From NCBI GenBank assembly GCA_963556495.2, contig OY747701.1, positions 35,766,001 through 35,830,000 on the forward strand: a stretch of 64,000 bases of DNA, written 5' to 3'. Below the pieces are notes generated by a model, which saw only the letters and a program-made list of their open reading frames with translations, had not been told where the DNA came from and made no database searches. Below are positions 23,001 through 33,690 of this stretch, piece by piece. A program made the translations under genes and the position numbers. Origin of the DNA: Valencia hispanica (taxonomy: Eukaryota; Chordata; Actinopteri; Cyprinodontiformes; Valenciidae). Positions within the stretch are counted from its first letter, which is position 1; every line of letters starts with the position of its first letter.

Positions 23001-23242
23001 AGTGCAGTCTGAGGTGGATGTACTGCTGGGGAAAAGGTCAATCCCCGCAGAGGAGGAAGGAAAGTGTATCAGATGGTTTCAGGGCCACCGACAAAGCCTC
23101 TGAGACAGTGGGAAACAAGAGGGAGGAGGACATGGTGACCAGAATATCCTGGCTGCAGACTGGATGTTTGGGGGAGATAAACTGAGGAGGTAAAAATAAA
23201 AACTATGACTTTAGAATATTTTCTAGCTGTTTCAGAATGTGT
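20006..23242. other. Intron sequence, nothing recognised
   Basis: About 3.2 kb of AT-rich sequence. The longest open frame (22760-23185) has no recognisable motif or coding signature. No transposon ends were seen. Confidence 0.5.
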
Positions 23243-24699
23243 GTACCTTGATTAATCGTACCAAAAGTATTCCCACCCCTAACATTTTGTATGTTTTATT
23301 ACCCTTCAACGACAAACTTCAGTGGGATTTTATGAGACAAACCAACACAAAGTTGCACATTATTGTGAAACAAAAGTAAAAAGACATGGGTGGGTTTTTT
23401 ATAAAGACTAAGATTTTAAACATAATTTTTTTTTAATGAAAATCTAAAAAGTGTGACCTAACTTTGTATTCAGCCCATCTTACTGAATACTTTGTAGAAC
23501 CCTGTTTTACCGCTATCAGAGCTTCAAATTCAGTCAGATTGGATAAAGCGTCATAGAACGACAATTTTCATGTTTGCCACAGATTTTCAATTGGATTTAG
23601 ATCTTGACTTTCACAGTGCCATTCTACTACATGAATATGCTTCGATCTGAATCATCCTGCTGTTGTTCTGGCTGTATGCTGATAGAATTGTCCTGCTGGA
23701 AGGTGAACCAATGCCACAGTCCCAAATTTTGAGGAGACTGAGGATTTTCTCCCAGGATTGCAGCTTATTTCTTTCTGTTCTCCCATCAACTCTAACCAGC
23801 CTCTCTGTCTCTACTGAAGTAAGCATCCCGAAATCATGATGCTGCCCACCCCCCCAGGGTTCACTGTGCGGATGGTTTGGTCAAGATGATAAGGAGTGTT
23901 AGTTTTCCACTACACACAGTGTTTATTTTCTTTATCTAATTCCTCCAGAGCACATGTTTAAATGACCTCAGGTATGACTTGTGGCAAACTGGGAACATGA
24001 CTTCTTATGCCTTTCTTAGTATAATGGCTTTTTCCTTTTTACCCTATAAAGGCCAGTTTGGTGGAGTACTTGACCAATAGCTGTCCTGTTAACAGATTCT
24101 CCCACATTATGGGCATTTCCAGGTCCTCCTCTTGCCTACTTCCCTGATTTAAAGTCTTCTTGCCAGGCCCATCAGTTTATGTGGGCAGCAGTTTATTGGC
24201 AGGTTTGCAGTTGTGGGATGATCCTTTAGTTACCAAATGAGGGACTAGACAATGCTGCATGTGATGTTTAAAGCATGGAGGATTGTTTTACAATCCAAGT
24301 CTGCACAAGTTTTCCTTGATCTGCCAGGTGTGTTCTTTAGTCTTTGTGATGCTGTCTTTATTCTCTAATAATCTTCTGAAGCTTTCACAGAACGGTTGGA
24401 ATTACACTAAGAATGAATTACACACAAATGGACTTTATTTACAATTTAAGTTAGTTTTAAATGTTGTAGGTGGGACGAGAACTTATGTATGTTTGGCAAA
24501 TACATGCCACACTTTTATTTATTTATTTATGTATTTATTTGTAACAAAAATAAAACTACTTATGTATCTTTGTCCTTCCACTTTAGAATTTGGTGTTGCT
24601 TTATCAAATAAAGCCCCCAAATATAAATACAATTTTGCATTTGTAATATAACAAAATGGAAAAAACTCAAAGGGGAATAAGGACTTTTCCAACACACTA
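23243..24699 (-). mobile_element. Old, decayed Tc1-like element
   Basis: Both ends show a degenerate fish Tc1 terminal repeat: CCAAAAGTATTCCCACCCCT near 23257 and its inverted counterpart AAAGGGGAATAAGGACTTTT near 24670. Outer bases are too diverged to fix the exact TA. The minus strand holds transposase scraps: RLVRVDGRTERNKL and NNSRMIQIEAYSCSRMAL (23611-23826), matching the family G-K-L-V-R-V-D-G block and the segment just before the S-P-D-L-N-P block. There are many indels. It is much older than copies A and B and a different family. Confidence 0.75.
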
Positions 24700-25899
24700 T
24701 ATCCCAATCACTGCTACAGCTCAAAATATCACCAAGCCATGTGTGTGGGCTTATCTGCCTAGGTTTGTCCTGCTGCTAATGAAGCCATCACAATCCTTAC
24801 TCCTTACCCTGTGCTGCCAGGACAAAAGTGAGGGAAGCAAGTTGAACACAGAGTCCAGAAGGCATAAATGAGGATTAATATGAAAAGGTGAGTGATAAGC
24901 AGGGTGCAACACGAAGGAACAGCAAAGGACAAGTGTGAAACAATTGAAAGAAAGAGCAGCAAAGAGGAGAGAAAAATGCAGATGGAGTAGAAATAGCAGC
25001 CAGGGAGCGTGAGGGGTGAAGAAAGCGAGGGAGAGAAAGCAAGTGAGCACTGCACTGCGTGTCATTGCCCCCCTGGCGTGAACAATCCATCTCAAATTGA
25101 TCTTCCAGCTCGGCCCAGCAGGGCATTCGGAATCAATCTCAAATTGATCTCTGTGCCAGAGGTCGGGAAAACTAGCAGTGGAGCTTATCAGAAATATAGT
25201 GGTGCTGTGAGGATCTGACAGGGAAACTTATCACACCGCACAACAGGAAATGGGCTCTGAGCCCCCCGGGGCAGAAAGAGGACGATCCTGTTCCCTATAC
25301 ACACACACAGATTCAATGTCTCTGCGTGTACCCAACTCAGCCGTGCGCTGACACATGCTCCCCAGTGTTCAGCACAGTAAGGAGAGAGTGAGCTGCGCAG
25401 AGATGCCGGTGCTGTTACACATCTACAGGGCACCTGGAAAAATACAAACTTTGTCAGAGCATAATATGTTGATATATTTTTAAGCCAGATGGGTGAAATT
25501 CAAGGCCTGGAGCTCTTAATGACTTATAACACATTTAATGTGTCCTCGGCAAGGTTGTGTGAAAGGCCTGAGGAAGGACAATCAATACCAGCCTGCATTT
25601 AGACACTCAGTCAGCTTAGGGGAGCAACTTGCCACTTCAGGCTCAGTAAAAATAACACTCATAAACAGCTGTCCGAAAGTGACTTTCAGTGGAGTCTCAA
25701 ACTTAGATAAATTGAGTTAAGGCAGTTTGCAATACTGTACAAAAAAGTTAACCCTTACTTATTTTTTAAAACAACTTGCTGACAGACAACCAGGCTGTCT
25801 GGTAATCTTTTACAGTGGCAGAGTAAAAAAAACCCCACAATAAATGCACCAATGAATCAGACAGAGATCAATTGCACAATTTTCAACTCTGATTTACTA
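24700..25899. other. Intron sequence with a GC-richer, possibly conserved core
   Basis: No gene recognised. A purine-rich tract covers about 24880-25040. The part at 25060-25440 is richer in GC than its surroundings and holds two copies of ATCTCAAATTGATCT about 56 bp apart (near 25089 and 25137). It is a candidate conserved non-coding element, not proven. Confidence 0.4.
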
Positions 25900-26160
25900 T
25901 TTAACTAACAGCTCATTTCATCACAAGGCACTTTAAAAGAGAAACAGATCCAGTTAATATACAGAAATGCTATTCAAACTAATCGAGTAGTCGGATTCAA
26001 ATTCAGTTAAAACATTCTAATTCAATCCCAGCTATAATACAATGCAGTCAAGTTTGGTTAATCAATTCAATTGGTAAAAGAAAAAAATCAAAGGAAACCC
26101 AGCTGAATTCATCTATGCTTTGAATTTGCAGCAATCCCTCATAGTGAGCATGTAATAAGC
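25900..26160 (-). repeat. Diverged LINE 3'-UTR fragment
   Basis: In reverse orientation it seems related to the plus-strand tail at 400-568. Shared features are a CAGCTGGGTTTCCTTTG block, Asn/Ile-coding AATTGAATT runs and a GGCACTTT-type core near 25927. Too degraded for exact boundaries. Confidence 0.4.
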
Positions 26161-26587
26161 AGCAAGCAGAGATGTACAGCATTCATCACTGCATTCTCCA
26201 ACATCATCATACTCATCATCACCAAATGAATCTCCTTGTAAAACTTTCTCTGACAGACTGAATCCCCAAATTAGAATTGAGACACAACAAACAGAAACTT
26301 GGACTACACCAGGTCTCTGGGACCAATATGTATCTCGCCCCTGCCACAACTGGTAATAACAGACATCTAATATAGAAGGGAACCGGACATTAATTCTAGA
26401 TCCATCGTCTCCCAGGGTGAGTCTGGCCTGAAGGTAGTATTCCGGTGCTTATAACCAGGAGAAACCATAATATTAAAACTAAACGCTGTTGTATTAAACC
26501 ATCTCAAATTATCTCAAATGAATCGCCTGTCAGAAGGTTCAGCTACCTACCACTACGGTGGCCGGGAAGTGCAAAACAAAATTACAT

Positions 26588-27140
26588 TAACCTGAAACAC
26601 TTTTACATTTTTACCGAAACACATTTACAAGTTTACCGAAACTCATTTACAAATTTACCGAAACACTTTTACAAATTTACTGAAACACATTTACAAGTTT
26701 ACCGAAACACATTTACAATCTTACCGAAACACATTTACAAGTTTACCGAAACACATTTACAAGTTAACCGAAACACATTTACAAGTTTACCTAAACACTT
26801 TTACAAATTTACCGAAACACATTTACAGGTTTACCGAAACACATTTACAATCTTACCGTAACACATTTACCATCTTACCGAAACACATTTACAAGTTTAC
26901 CAAAACACATTTACAATCTTACCGAAACACATTTACAAGTTTAACGAAACACATTTACAAGTTAACCGAAACACATTTACAAGTTTACCTAAACACTTTT
27001 ACAAATTTACCGAAACACATTTACAGGTTTACCGAAACACATTTACAATCTTACCGAAACACATTTACCATCTTACCAAAACACTTTTACAAGTTAAAAA
27101 AAGAAACACTTTTGCAAGTTTACCAAAACAAATTTACAAA
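26588..27140 (+). repeat. 22-bp tandem array, about 24 units (left arm)
   Basis: The consensus unit is close to ACACATTTACAAGTTTACCG plus AA. Unit variants (AAGTTAACCG, ACAGGTTTAC, CAATCTTACC, CCATCTTACC) recur in the same order 198 bp apart (compare 26761 and 26959), so the array has a higher-order period of nine units. This indicates block-wise duplication. Units are contiguous, with no spacers. Confidence 0.92.
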
Positions 27141-27208
27141 GACATGACCCGGAAGTGATACTGCAGGGATGAGGTTAGGGTCTGGACAAGACCAAAGTGG
27201 TAACAGTA

Positions 27209-27502
27209 ATGGAATTGATCCTGCCAGCAGCTCAATCTGCAGAGATGTTTTGCCCGTTTTGTGGAATCTATTTTCACGTTTTAGGGACATTTTGTGGTGA
27301 TTGTGGACATAGTTTGGACTTTGAGAAGGGAGAGGGAGAAGAGGTTGGTTTTATGGACTGCCTCTTAAAGTATTTAAACGAAGGCCACTCATACAGTGTG
27401 ATTGTTGACATGATGAAACGGCTTCACAGTGTCCGCCTGTCTTTGCGGACCGTGAAAACGAAATTAAATAATGCCGGATTCTACCGCGGAAAAAACTATT
27501 AA
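27209..27502 (+). CDS. Small zinc-ribbon plus helix-turn-helix protein in the fold-back element
   Basis: 97 codons from ATG at 27209 to TAA. An upstream GTG at 27197 is in frame but not a likely eukaryotic start. Residues about 15-36 have CPFCG ... CGDCG, a four-cysteine zinc ribbon. Residues about 52-95 read LLKYLNEGHSYSVIVDMMKR, then LHSVRLSLRTVKTKLNNAGF, which resembles the helix-turn-helix domain at the start of integrase-like (IS3EU/Ginger-type) transposases. No catalytic DDE domain follows: the frame stops just after YRGKNY and the inverted arm begins. It could be a stand-alone DNA-binding protein, or the first exon of a longer transposase whose remainder was lost. The first 17 or so codons lie in the inverted-repeat arm. 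Confidence 0.55.
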   Translation: MELILPAAQSAEMFCPFCGIYFHVLGTFCGDCGHSLDFEKGEGEEVGFMDCLLKYLNEGHSYSVIVDMMKRLHSVRLSLRTVKTKLNNAGFYRGKNY

Positions 27503-27694
27503 TCTGAAGTAGATATCAGAAACGCCATTAAAACTTTTCCCCCCTAAAACTTGAAAATAGATTCGGAAAAACGGGCAAAACATCTCTGCAGATTGAGCTG
27601 CTGGTAGGATCGATTCCATTACTGTTACCACTTTGGTCTTGTCCCAACCCTAACCTCATCCCTGCAGTATCACTTCCAGGTCATGTCTTTGTAA

Positions 27695-27880
27695 ATGTGT
27701 TTAGTTAAACTTGTAAATGTGTTTCGGTAAACTTGTAAATGTCTTTTGGTAAATTTGTAAAAGTGTTTTGGCAAATTTGTAAAAGTGTTCTGGCAAATTT
27801 GTAAAAGTGTTTCGGTTAAACTTGTAAATGTGTTTCGGTAAAAATGTAAAAGTGTTTCAGGTTAATGTAATTTTGTTTTA
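27695..27880 (-). repeat. 22-bp tandem array, about 7-8 units (right arm)
   Basis: Inverted counterpart of the left array (AAATGTGTTTCGGTAAACTT units). It is about one third as long as the left arm, so the arms have expanded or contracted independently. Confidence 0.9.
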
Positions 27881-27904
27881 CACTTCCCGACCACCGTATA
27901 CCAC

Positions 27905-29146
27905 CAAACCTCTTAAATTAGCATTATTAAACATTTGGTCTTTGTCAGGGAAGTTGTTTCTAATGAATGACTTCATCATTGAGCACAATCTACATGCTCT
28001 ATTTCGATCCAAAACCTGGTTAGACCTAAATAATAAAACATCTACACTGATAGAGTCACATCCTCCAAATTAGAATTTTCCAAGCGAGAGTAGGAAACAT
28101 ATGAGGTGGAGGCGCATCCACAATTTCTCATAACTCAATAAATTTAAAAAAGGTATTTCTGGACACATTTGACTTTTTTGAGTATCTAGCTCTCGAGATA
28201 ATGGACCCTAACAGAGCTTTATTTCTAACTTTATATGAACCCCCAAAACGTAACGTTCATTTCTTTGAGGATTTTTTCATAATATGGACAGTTAATTTGA
28301 AAGCTTTGAACAGATTTACTCTCCCACCTCACTCCCATCCCCTTCATCCTCCAACATAAACTTAGTAAACAAGCTGAGAGATAACTTTCTCTCTAAAATT
28401 TCAGACATCATTGATATCATTGCTCCAACTAAAGTGAAAGTAATCTTGGGCAGAAAGAAGTCTCAGTGGACTAGTGATTCACCTGTATGCAGCGAATAAA
28501 AAAGGAGTGTCAACGAGCAGAGAGAAAGTGGTGAAACACACGACTCCAGGTTCACTGTGAGATCTACAAAGACAGACTGAACATACATCACTTAACTTTG
28601 AAAGATGCAAGGGAATCTTTCTTTTCTGAAATCATTAACAGAAACATTAATAATGCGCTGACTTTAATTGCAACAGTCAAGAGACTAATAGTAACCCCTG
28701 AACTAAATTCCACCTGGTCTTGCAATTAGCTTGCTTGCTTTTTTACTGACAAGATTCTGACAATTAGATGATCAGTCTGTACATCAGTACCAAATCCATC
28801 ACCAATGTCATCCCCACGCAACACCAATGTAGAGAAAATGTCTGAAATTCAGAAACCAAAAACATCTTGATGAAATCATAACCCAATTAAGCTCCTCCTC
28901 TTGCTGCCTCAATATCTTACCCACAGTTTTTCATAAGAAAGTTTTTCCTGTCATTTGGTCTGACTGGATTTAAATAGTGAACTCATCCCTCCTGTCAGGT
29001 GTCTTCCCCCAGGCTTTAAAAACAGCAGTTATTAAACCACTGCTGAAGAAGAATAATCTGGACAACAAGTTAATGCAGAACTACAGGCCAATATCTAATC
29101 TTCCATTCATCAGTAAGATTATTGAAAAAGCAGTTTCAGCAGTTAA
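27905..29146 (+). pseudogene. L2-like LINE: endonuclease and start of reverse transcriptase, decayed
   Basis: TTKPLKLALLNIWSLSGKLF and KTWLDLNNKT (27905-28040) are the first endonuclease blocks. FEYLALEIMDPNRALFLTLY (about 28175-28240) is a later one. A deletion removes the rest of the nuclease. FLSKISDIIDIIAPTKVKV (about 28388-28445) and VIKPLLKKNNLDN with NYRPISNLPFISKIIEK (28977-29140) lead into the reverse transcriptase. Several stops and frameshifts. Continues after 32477. Confidence 0.75.
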
Positions 29147-29436
29147 AGACCTCATGACACGAAGTTGACATTTTTAAACATAACATAAAATAAAGAAATC
29201 TAAACCCAATGAACTATGTCAAAGTCATAAACACGCCTTGTATAATCCTCCTTAGAGCACAGAAACGCTGCGGTGACTACCATTTTACTACTGTATCACT
29301 GCTACACTGAACAAGCCGAAATACGGAAGTGACGTTAGCGAGAGAATGCATTCTGTTTGTTGGCACATTTGACAGCGGCTTTTCAGCTGTGACTGGGACC
29401 GCCATTTTCTTTTTTTGACAAAGAAAAGTGATCGCA

Positions 29437-29862
29437 ATGCCTTCGTGTTGTGTTGGGGGATTTTGCTCAAATACACACAAGGACGGTGTCAGTTTATTTA
29501 AGTTTCCCAAAGACCCAGAGTTACTGTCTAAGTGGGTAAAACAGGTTGGAAGCACCCATGAGTAGTGGGCTCCCTCTTCCTCCTCTCTCCTCTGTTTGGA
29601 ACATTTTGAGCAGAATGGTTTTGATTACTATGATAAAGGAATCCATGGGTTGTTTAGTTCAACACAAGCGTGTGTTGCTGCTGACAGCTGTAGGCCTACC
29701 TGCAGTGTTCTGCAGGAGTGTGACAGCGTGTGGCGGCGGTACCGTGGTGGTGCTCGTGGACTGCGATGCGACACTGACACTGACAGCGTCAGTATCCCTA
29801 CTCCTACAAGCTCGACTTCCACTGATACCCCAGTTAGATCTGGTGTTTCCAGAAGCATATAG
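29437..29862 (+). pseudogene. THAP-type zinc finger with one in-frame stop
   Basis: From ATG at 29437 the frame reads MPSCCVGGFCSNTHKDG, FKFPKDPELLSKW, a TAG at 29563-29565, then LLCLEHFEQNGFD and KGIHGLF. This is the C2CH arrangement of the THAP DNA-binding domain: C-x4-C near the start, the conserved Phe-Pro and Trp, and C-x2-H near residue 52, with a degenerate final AVPTLF-like box. The single stop lies between the Trp and the C-x2-H. The tail to 29862 (Ser/Thr-rich) has no family signature. THAP domains in transposases bind the element's ends. Confidence 0.82.
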
Positions 29863-30299
29863 GCTCATTTTAGCCGGGGACACCAGGGTCATGTCACCAC
29901 CACTTTTCTAAACCTGATGCGGAATTTCTTACCAGTGCAGATCTAACTTCCACTTGTGCTCCCAGCACAATTTCTGCATAATCAGTAGCCTATCTGAACG
30001 GACTATTATTTAAATGACTCCATTGCACTTTCTTATACAGTCGTGGTTTCTTTCTGCCCAGATGCTGCAGCATTCTTTGCAGTGGATACATCATGGGTTT
30101 AAAAGACTAGTCCGTATGCAAACACGTTCAGAGCAGAGTCCCGCGGTGCCGCTGGTAGCCTATACCCGTTTCAAGATGGAAAAATACATAAATTAAATTT
30201 TATGGCTCTGGCTGAAGTTTCTGTACTGCAGGTTAAAAAAATATTAATTTAATACTTTTGTTTGTTTACGACTCCCAAAGAGAATGGTGTTGATATATT

Positions 30300-30496
30300 G
30301 TTTATGGAGAAAACATGGCAGAATATTCCCCCAGCTTTGCGCTCTGCCAGAGAGAAATTTTTCTGCGACTGAATTTGTGATTCATGAACGGAGAGCGCAG
30401 ATAAAGCCAGGGACTGTGGACAATATTTTGTTTCTGGACAAAGATCTTTGCATTAAATTAATTTCAGATGTAGCCTACAATGTTTCAAAGAAATAA
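30300..30496 (+). pseudogene. hAT C-terminal dimerisation fragment inside the THAP element
   Basis: The frame reads LPERNFSATEFVIHERRAQI, then KPGTVDNILFLDKDL and a stop at 30494-30496. This matches the hAT C-terminal block (S-E-R-x-F-S-x-x-G ... R-x-x-L-x-P-x-x-V-x-x-L-x-F-L). The conserved first Ser is replaced. Upstream catalytic hAT parts are not seen. It may be a captured piece of a hAT element, or an unrelated insertion inside the TTAA element. Confidence 0.65.
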
Positions 30497-32465
30497 AAGG
30501 AACATGATTCTTTGTAATATAATTTACAATCACTTGGGGATTGTGTTATTTTCTGTCTTTGATCGGTTTTCTAAAGCTGTAGCTTAATGGAAAAATGTAA
30601 AGGCTGTTGTTAAAGTGCGGCAGGAAAATCGAGTGAGAAAATGAAGCAGGACATCACATAAAAGTTCACTTTCTGACGGGTGGCTCAACCACTCCACTAC
30701 TCCATCAGGTGGTGAGCACATTCACAGAAAGGAATAGGCCTACCATCTTAAGAGTGTTTGTGTGATGAGCTTTTGCCGTCAGTTTATTATGACGCAACCT
30801 CTATTCATCAGTCAGTACAATAATCAGAAACACCTGTGGACCCGCAAACTAACAGCCGTCTTTCATTGTGAAAGTTTACAATTTACCACTGACTTGATGC
30901 AGACGCACAGTCATTTTCAACTTTACACACAGAGTTTAGGAAACTGAATCAATCAAAAACAATTCTTATGAGAGCATCTGAGCATCATCATAAGACCTGG
31001 ACACCGTACTCAATGCAACGCTATTTCCACCTGCTGAGGCAATAAGAAAGCTGAGAAAGAGGTGGCTCTTGTTATTCCAGTCTGCAAAGTGCGAGCGGAG
31101 CGGATTCAGCCTCCTTAACGCACAAGGTGCACAATTCACGTCTATAGACCATGAGAAAGTTGTGAGACTGCAGGTAAAATGTTCATATTTAGTACATGTT
31201 TTCATCTGCTCCATGTGTGATGGCATGATGGAGATTCGTTGTTCAGATTGTTCGGGCTGAATGTTAACTAAAATCAATGAAGAATTAAATAAGATTGAAT
31301 GTTTCAGATTTTTTCAAAATTAAAAAAACTGTCAAAGACAGAAAATAACGGGATCCTTGATTAAATATAAATCATAGTAGAATTAATAATTTCTCTTTTA
31401 CTGCTTTGTAATATTCCACCCGCGGGTAGCCGCCCCATTGCAGGACTCTGAACTGTTAAAGTTTCCCCACACAGAACGGCAATGGTTGTAAAGGGAACGC
31501 GTTTTATTACTGCGCATATAGGTTATGTCGCCAACTGCTGAATAATTATAGGCTATATGAATAATCAATAATTGTCCCCAGAAGTTTTAAAAACAAACTG
31601 GCGCCCTTGTCCAGGAAAGACGGGAGCAGTTTTGCTATAATTATGAATAATTCAAACTCTATTTAGTGAGTCTGACAAAGAAATTAAATAATGTGTTTCA
31701 CCTGAAACTAATAAATTGGTACGATAATCATAAAGAAGAATTATAATGAAGTAAGTCTTAGGCTACTTGCTTTGTCGTTTGCCTTGAATGTCTGCCTACA
31801 ATATGATTTTATTTTTCCGATATCAGTCTCAGACCTTTTAAATAAGTACGTCTGGATTTGTTATTTTTAGTTTTAAAACTGATTTACCATATTTACATTA
31901 TGTAGGCTAATGTTTTATATTTCAGGTCACTACAAAAATCACTTCACGTTAATATTATTATGCTCATTTATATAATTTTGTTAATTATTTGAAAAGAAAA
32001 GAAGCCACGATTAAGTTATTTCTAATTCTTACCAACCTGTGTTTCCCTGACGTCACTTCTCCCGCTAGCTTCTCTGACCCGCTTTCTTCTATCCATCTCA
32101 GTCGTTGTGTACAGCTCTTACCTATATGGTTCTATGCCACCACCACCTCTAGAAGCACCAGAACCGGCTGCATTTTCCACCTCAAAAACAATCTCAAGGC
32201 TAAAACTGGAGGAAGAATCTTCAGAGCCTTCAAATATGAGCGCCTCTATCAGGCCTGACAGCGGTCGTTTTCGGGCTGTCCAGCCTGAGCGGTTGTGTCG
32301 CTGACGTCACATGGAGACGTAGCTTTGAAGCCGCAGTTAAGCTAACATTTTTGAAACTCTAGTTATCGTGTAAAATCAACTCGGTTCGGCTCATAAATTT
32401 ACACAACCACATACTTTGACAAGATGCATTATGTCATAATACATTTACATGAAGTCAGCTTCGTG
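30497..32465. other. Interior of the TTAA element without recognised coding
   Basis: Short ORFs only. 31990-32304 is GC-richer with CpG-containing blocks, and GACGTCAC occurs at about 32049 and 32302, a CRE-like word. It could hold promoter-like sequence of the element, but no gene is evident. Confidence 0.4.
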
Positions 32466-32476
32466 TCATGAGATCT

Positions 32477-33690
32477 TTAAATAGCATCATAACAATGACC
32501 AACCGCTTTAATGTTTTTCAGTCTGGTTTCCGTGCTCACCACAGCACTGAGACTGCCTTCGTCAAAGTTTTCAATGACATCCACATAAATACAGACTGTG
32601 GTAGAACCACAGTGCTGGTTCTGTTGGACCTCAGTGCAGCATTTGACACTATTGACCATGATATAATTTATTATTAAAACAACTAGAGAGCTGAGTTGGA
32701 CTCTCTGGTAAAGTACTTGGCTGGTTCGAGTCTTACCTTAAGAACAGGGACTTCTTTGTTTTAATAGGAAACGTTTCATCAGAACAAACAGAAATCATAT
32801 TTGGGGTGCCCCAGGGCTCCATCTTGGGGCCCCTCTTATTTAATATCTACATGCTCCCACTAGATTATAACAAACCAGATTATAACAACCAATAAGATTA
32901 GCTACCATAACTATGCAGATGCTACTCAGCTCTACATTACAATGTCACCAGGTGACTTTGAACCCATCCAACCCCTAAGTGAATGCATTAAATGAATCAA
33001 TGGATGGACATGCAGTTATTTTTTTCCAGCTGACGGGAAACAAAAATAAATTATTTTTGGACCTACAGAGGAACAATCAAGAGTCAGCACACAGCTTTAG
33101 TTAATACATCTAGAAACTGCTGATCAGGCCCAAAATCTAGGTGTAGTAATGGACTCAGACCTGAACCTCCAGGGTCTCATAAAAGCAATAACAAGGTCAG
33201 CCTTCTATCACCTGAAGAACATATCTAGGATTAAAGGACCTCAAAAAACTCCTCCATGCATTCATCTTTAGTCGGATTGTTTACTGCAATAGTGTCTTCA
33301 CAGTTCTCTATACAAAGTCAATTAGACAGCTGCAGCTGATCCAGAACGCTGCTGCTCATGTCCTCACTAGAACCAAGAAAGTAGAGCACATCCAGTTCAA
33401 AAAGTTCTTACACTGGCTCCCTGTAGCTCAGAGAATAGCCTTCAAAATACTTTTACTAGTTTATAAATCATTGAAAGACCAAAGTATGTTGAAGATCTGA
33501 CTAATCAGATCTTCCAACTCTAGTCTACTAATCATCCGTAGAATTAGAACAAAACATGGAGAAGCAGCTTTGAGTTTCTATGCTCCCCTTATCCGGAACG
33601 AACTTCCAGACAACTGCAAAGCTGCTGAAACATTGAGTTCCTTTAAATCAAGGCTAAAAACCCATTGTCCAAAACTGCCTTTGAATAAGT
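32477..33690 (+). pseudogene. L2-like LINE: reverse transcriptase core to C-terminus, decayed
   Basis: TNRFNVFQSGFRAHHSTETA and VLVLLDLSAAFDTIDHD (32500-32660) are reverse transcriptase motifs. [20 protein letters not shown] follows at about 32797-32860. NYADATQLYI (about 32910-32940) is an altered YADD box in which the second Asp is Thr after a frame slip. Later blocks include QLQLIQNAAAHVLTRTKK and LPVAQRIAFKILLLVYKSL (33330-33470), and FYAPLIRNELPDNCKAAET near 33580. Stops and frameshifts are present. The catalytic box change alone would inactivate it. Confidence 0.8.

Larger units (their letters stand above)
26548..27904 (+). mobile_element. Fold-back DNA transposon built of 22-bp repeats, with zinc-ribbon ORF
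   Basis: The body is 26554-27898 (1345 bp) with exact 6-bp duplication TACCAC on both sides (26548-26553, 27899-27904). The ends read TACGGTGGYCGGGAAGTG in inverted orientation. Each arm then has a unique block, a 22-bp tandem array (long in the left arm, short in the right), and a second unique block of about 120 bp (27140-27260 versus 27585-27700) that is also inverted. The loop at about 27260-27585 holds the rest of a small ORF. Six-base duplication plus TA-starting ends recalls the IS3EU group as I remember it, and the ORF resembles the N-terminal DNA-binding part of those transposases, but this is inference. It sits in an L2-like LINE. Confidence 0.78.
29143..32480 (+). mobile_element. 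TTAA-flanked DNA transposon with THAP domain (Kolobok-like)
   Basis: The body is 29147-32476 (3330 bp), flanked by TTAA on both sides. The ends are inverted: AGACCTCATGACACGAAG on the left and AGATCTCATGACACGAAG in reverse complement on the right, about 23 bp in all. Removing the element with one TTAA restores the spacing of the L2-like reverse transcriptase. The element encodes a THAP domain near its left end (29437) and a hAT-type dimerisation fragment (30300-30496). TTAA targets plus THAP domains fit the Kolobok group; P elements have THAP but 8-bp duplications. No catalytic domain was recognised, so this copy is likely non-autonomous or composite. Confidence 0.72.

Noticed and set aside
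22760..23185. 141-codon ORF
   Set aside because: No recognisable domain, no splice or promoter context, composition like surrounding intron.
26445..26861. 138-codon ORF through the 22-bp repeats
   Set aside because: The 22-bp period simply gives a 22-residue repeat (HLQVYRNTFT type) in every stop-free frame; no start context or homology.
26588..27140. CRISPR-like array
   Set aside because: Units are contiguous without spacers and the genome is a vertebrate.
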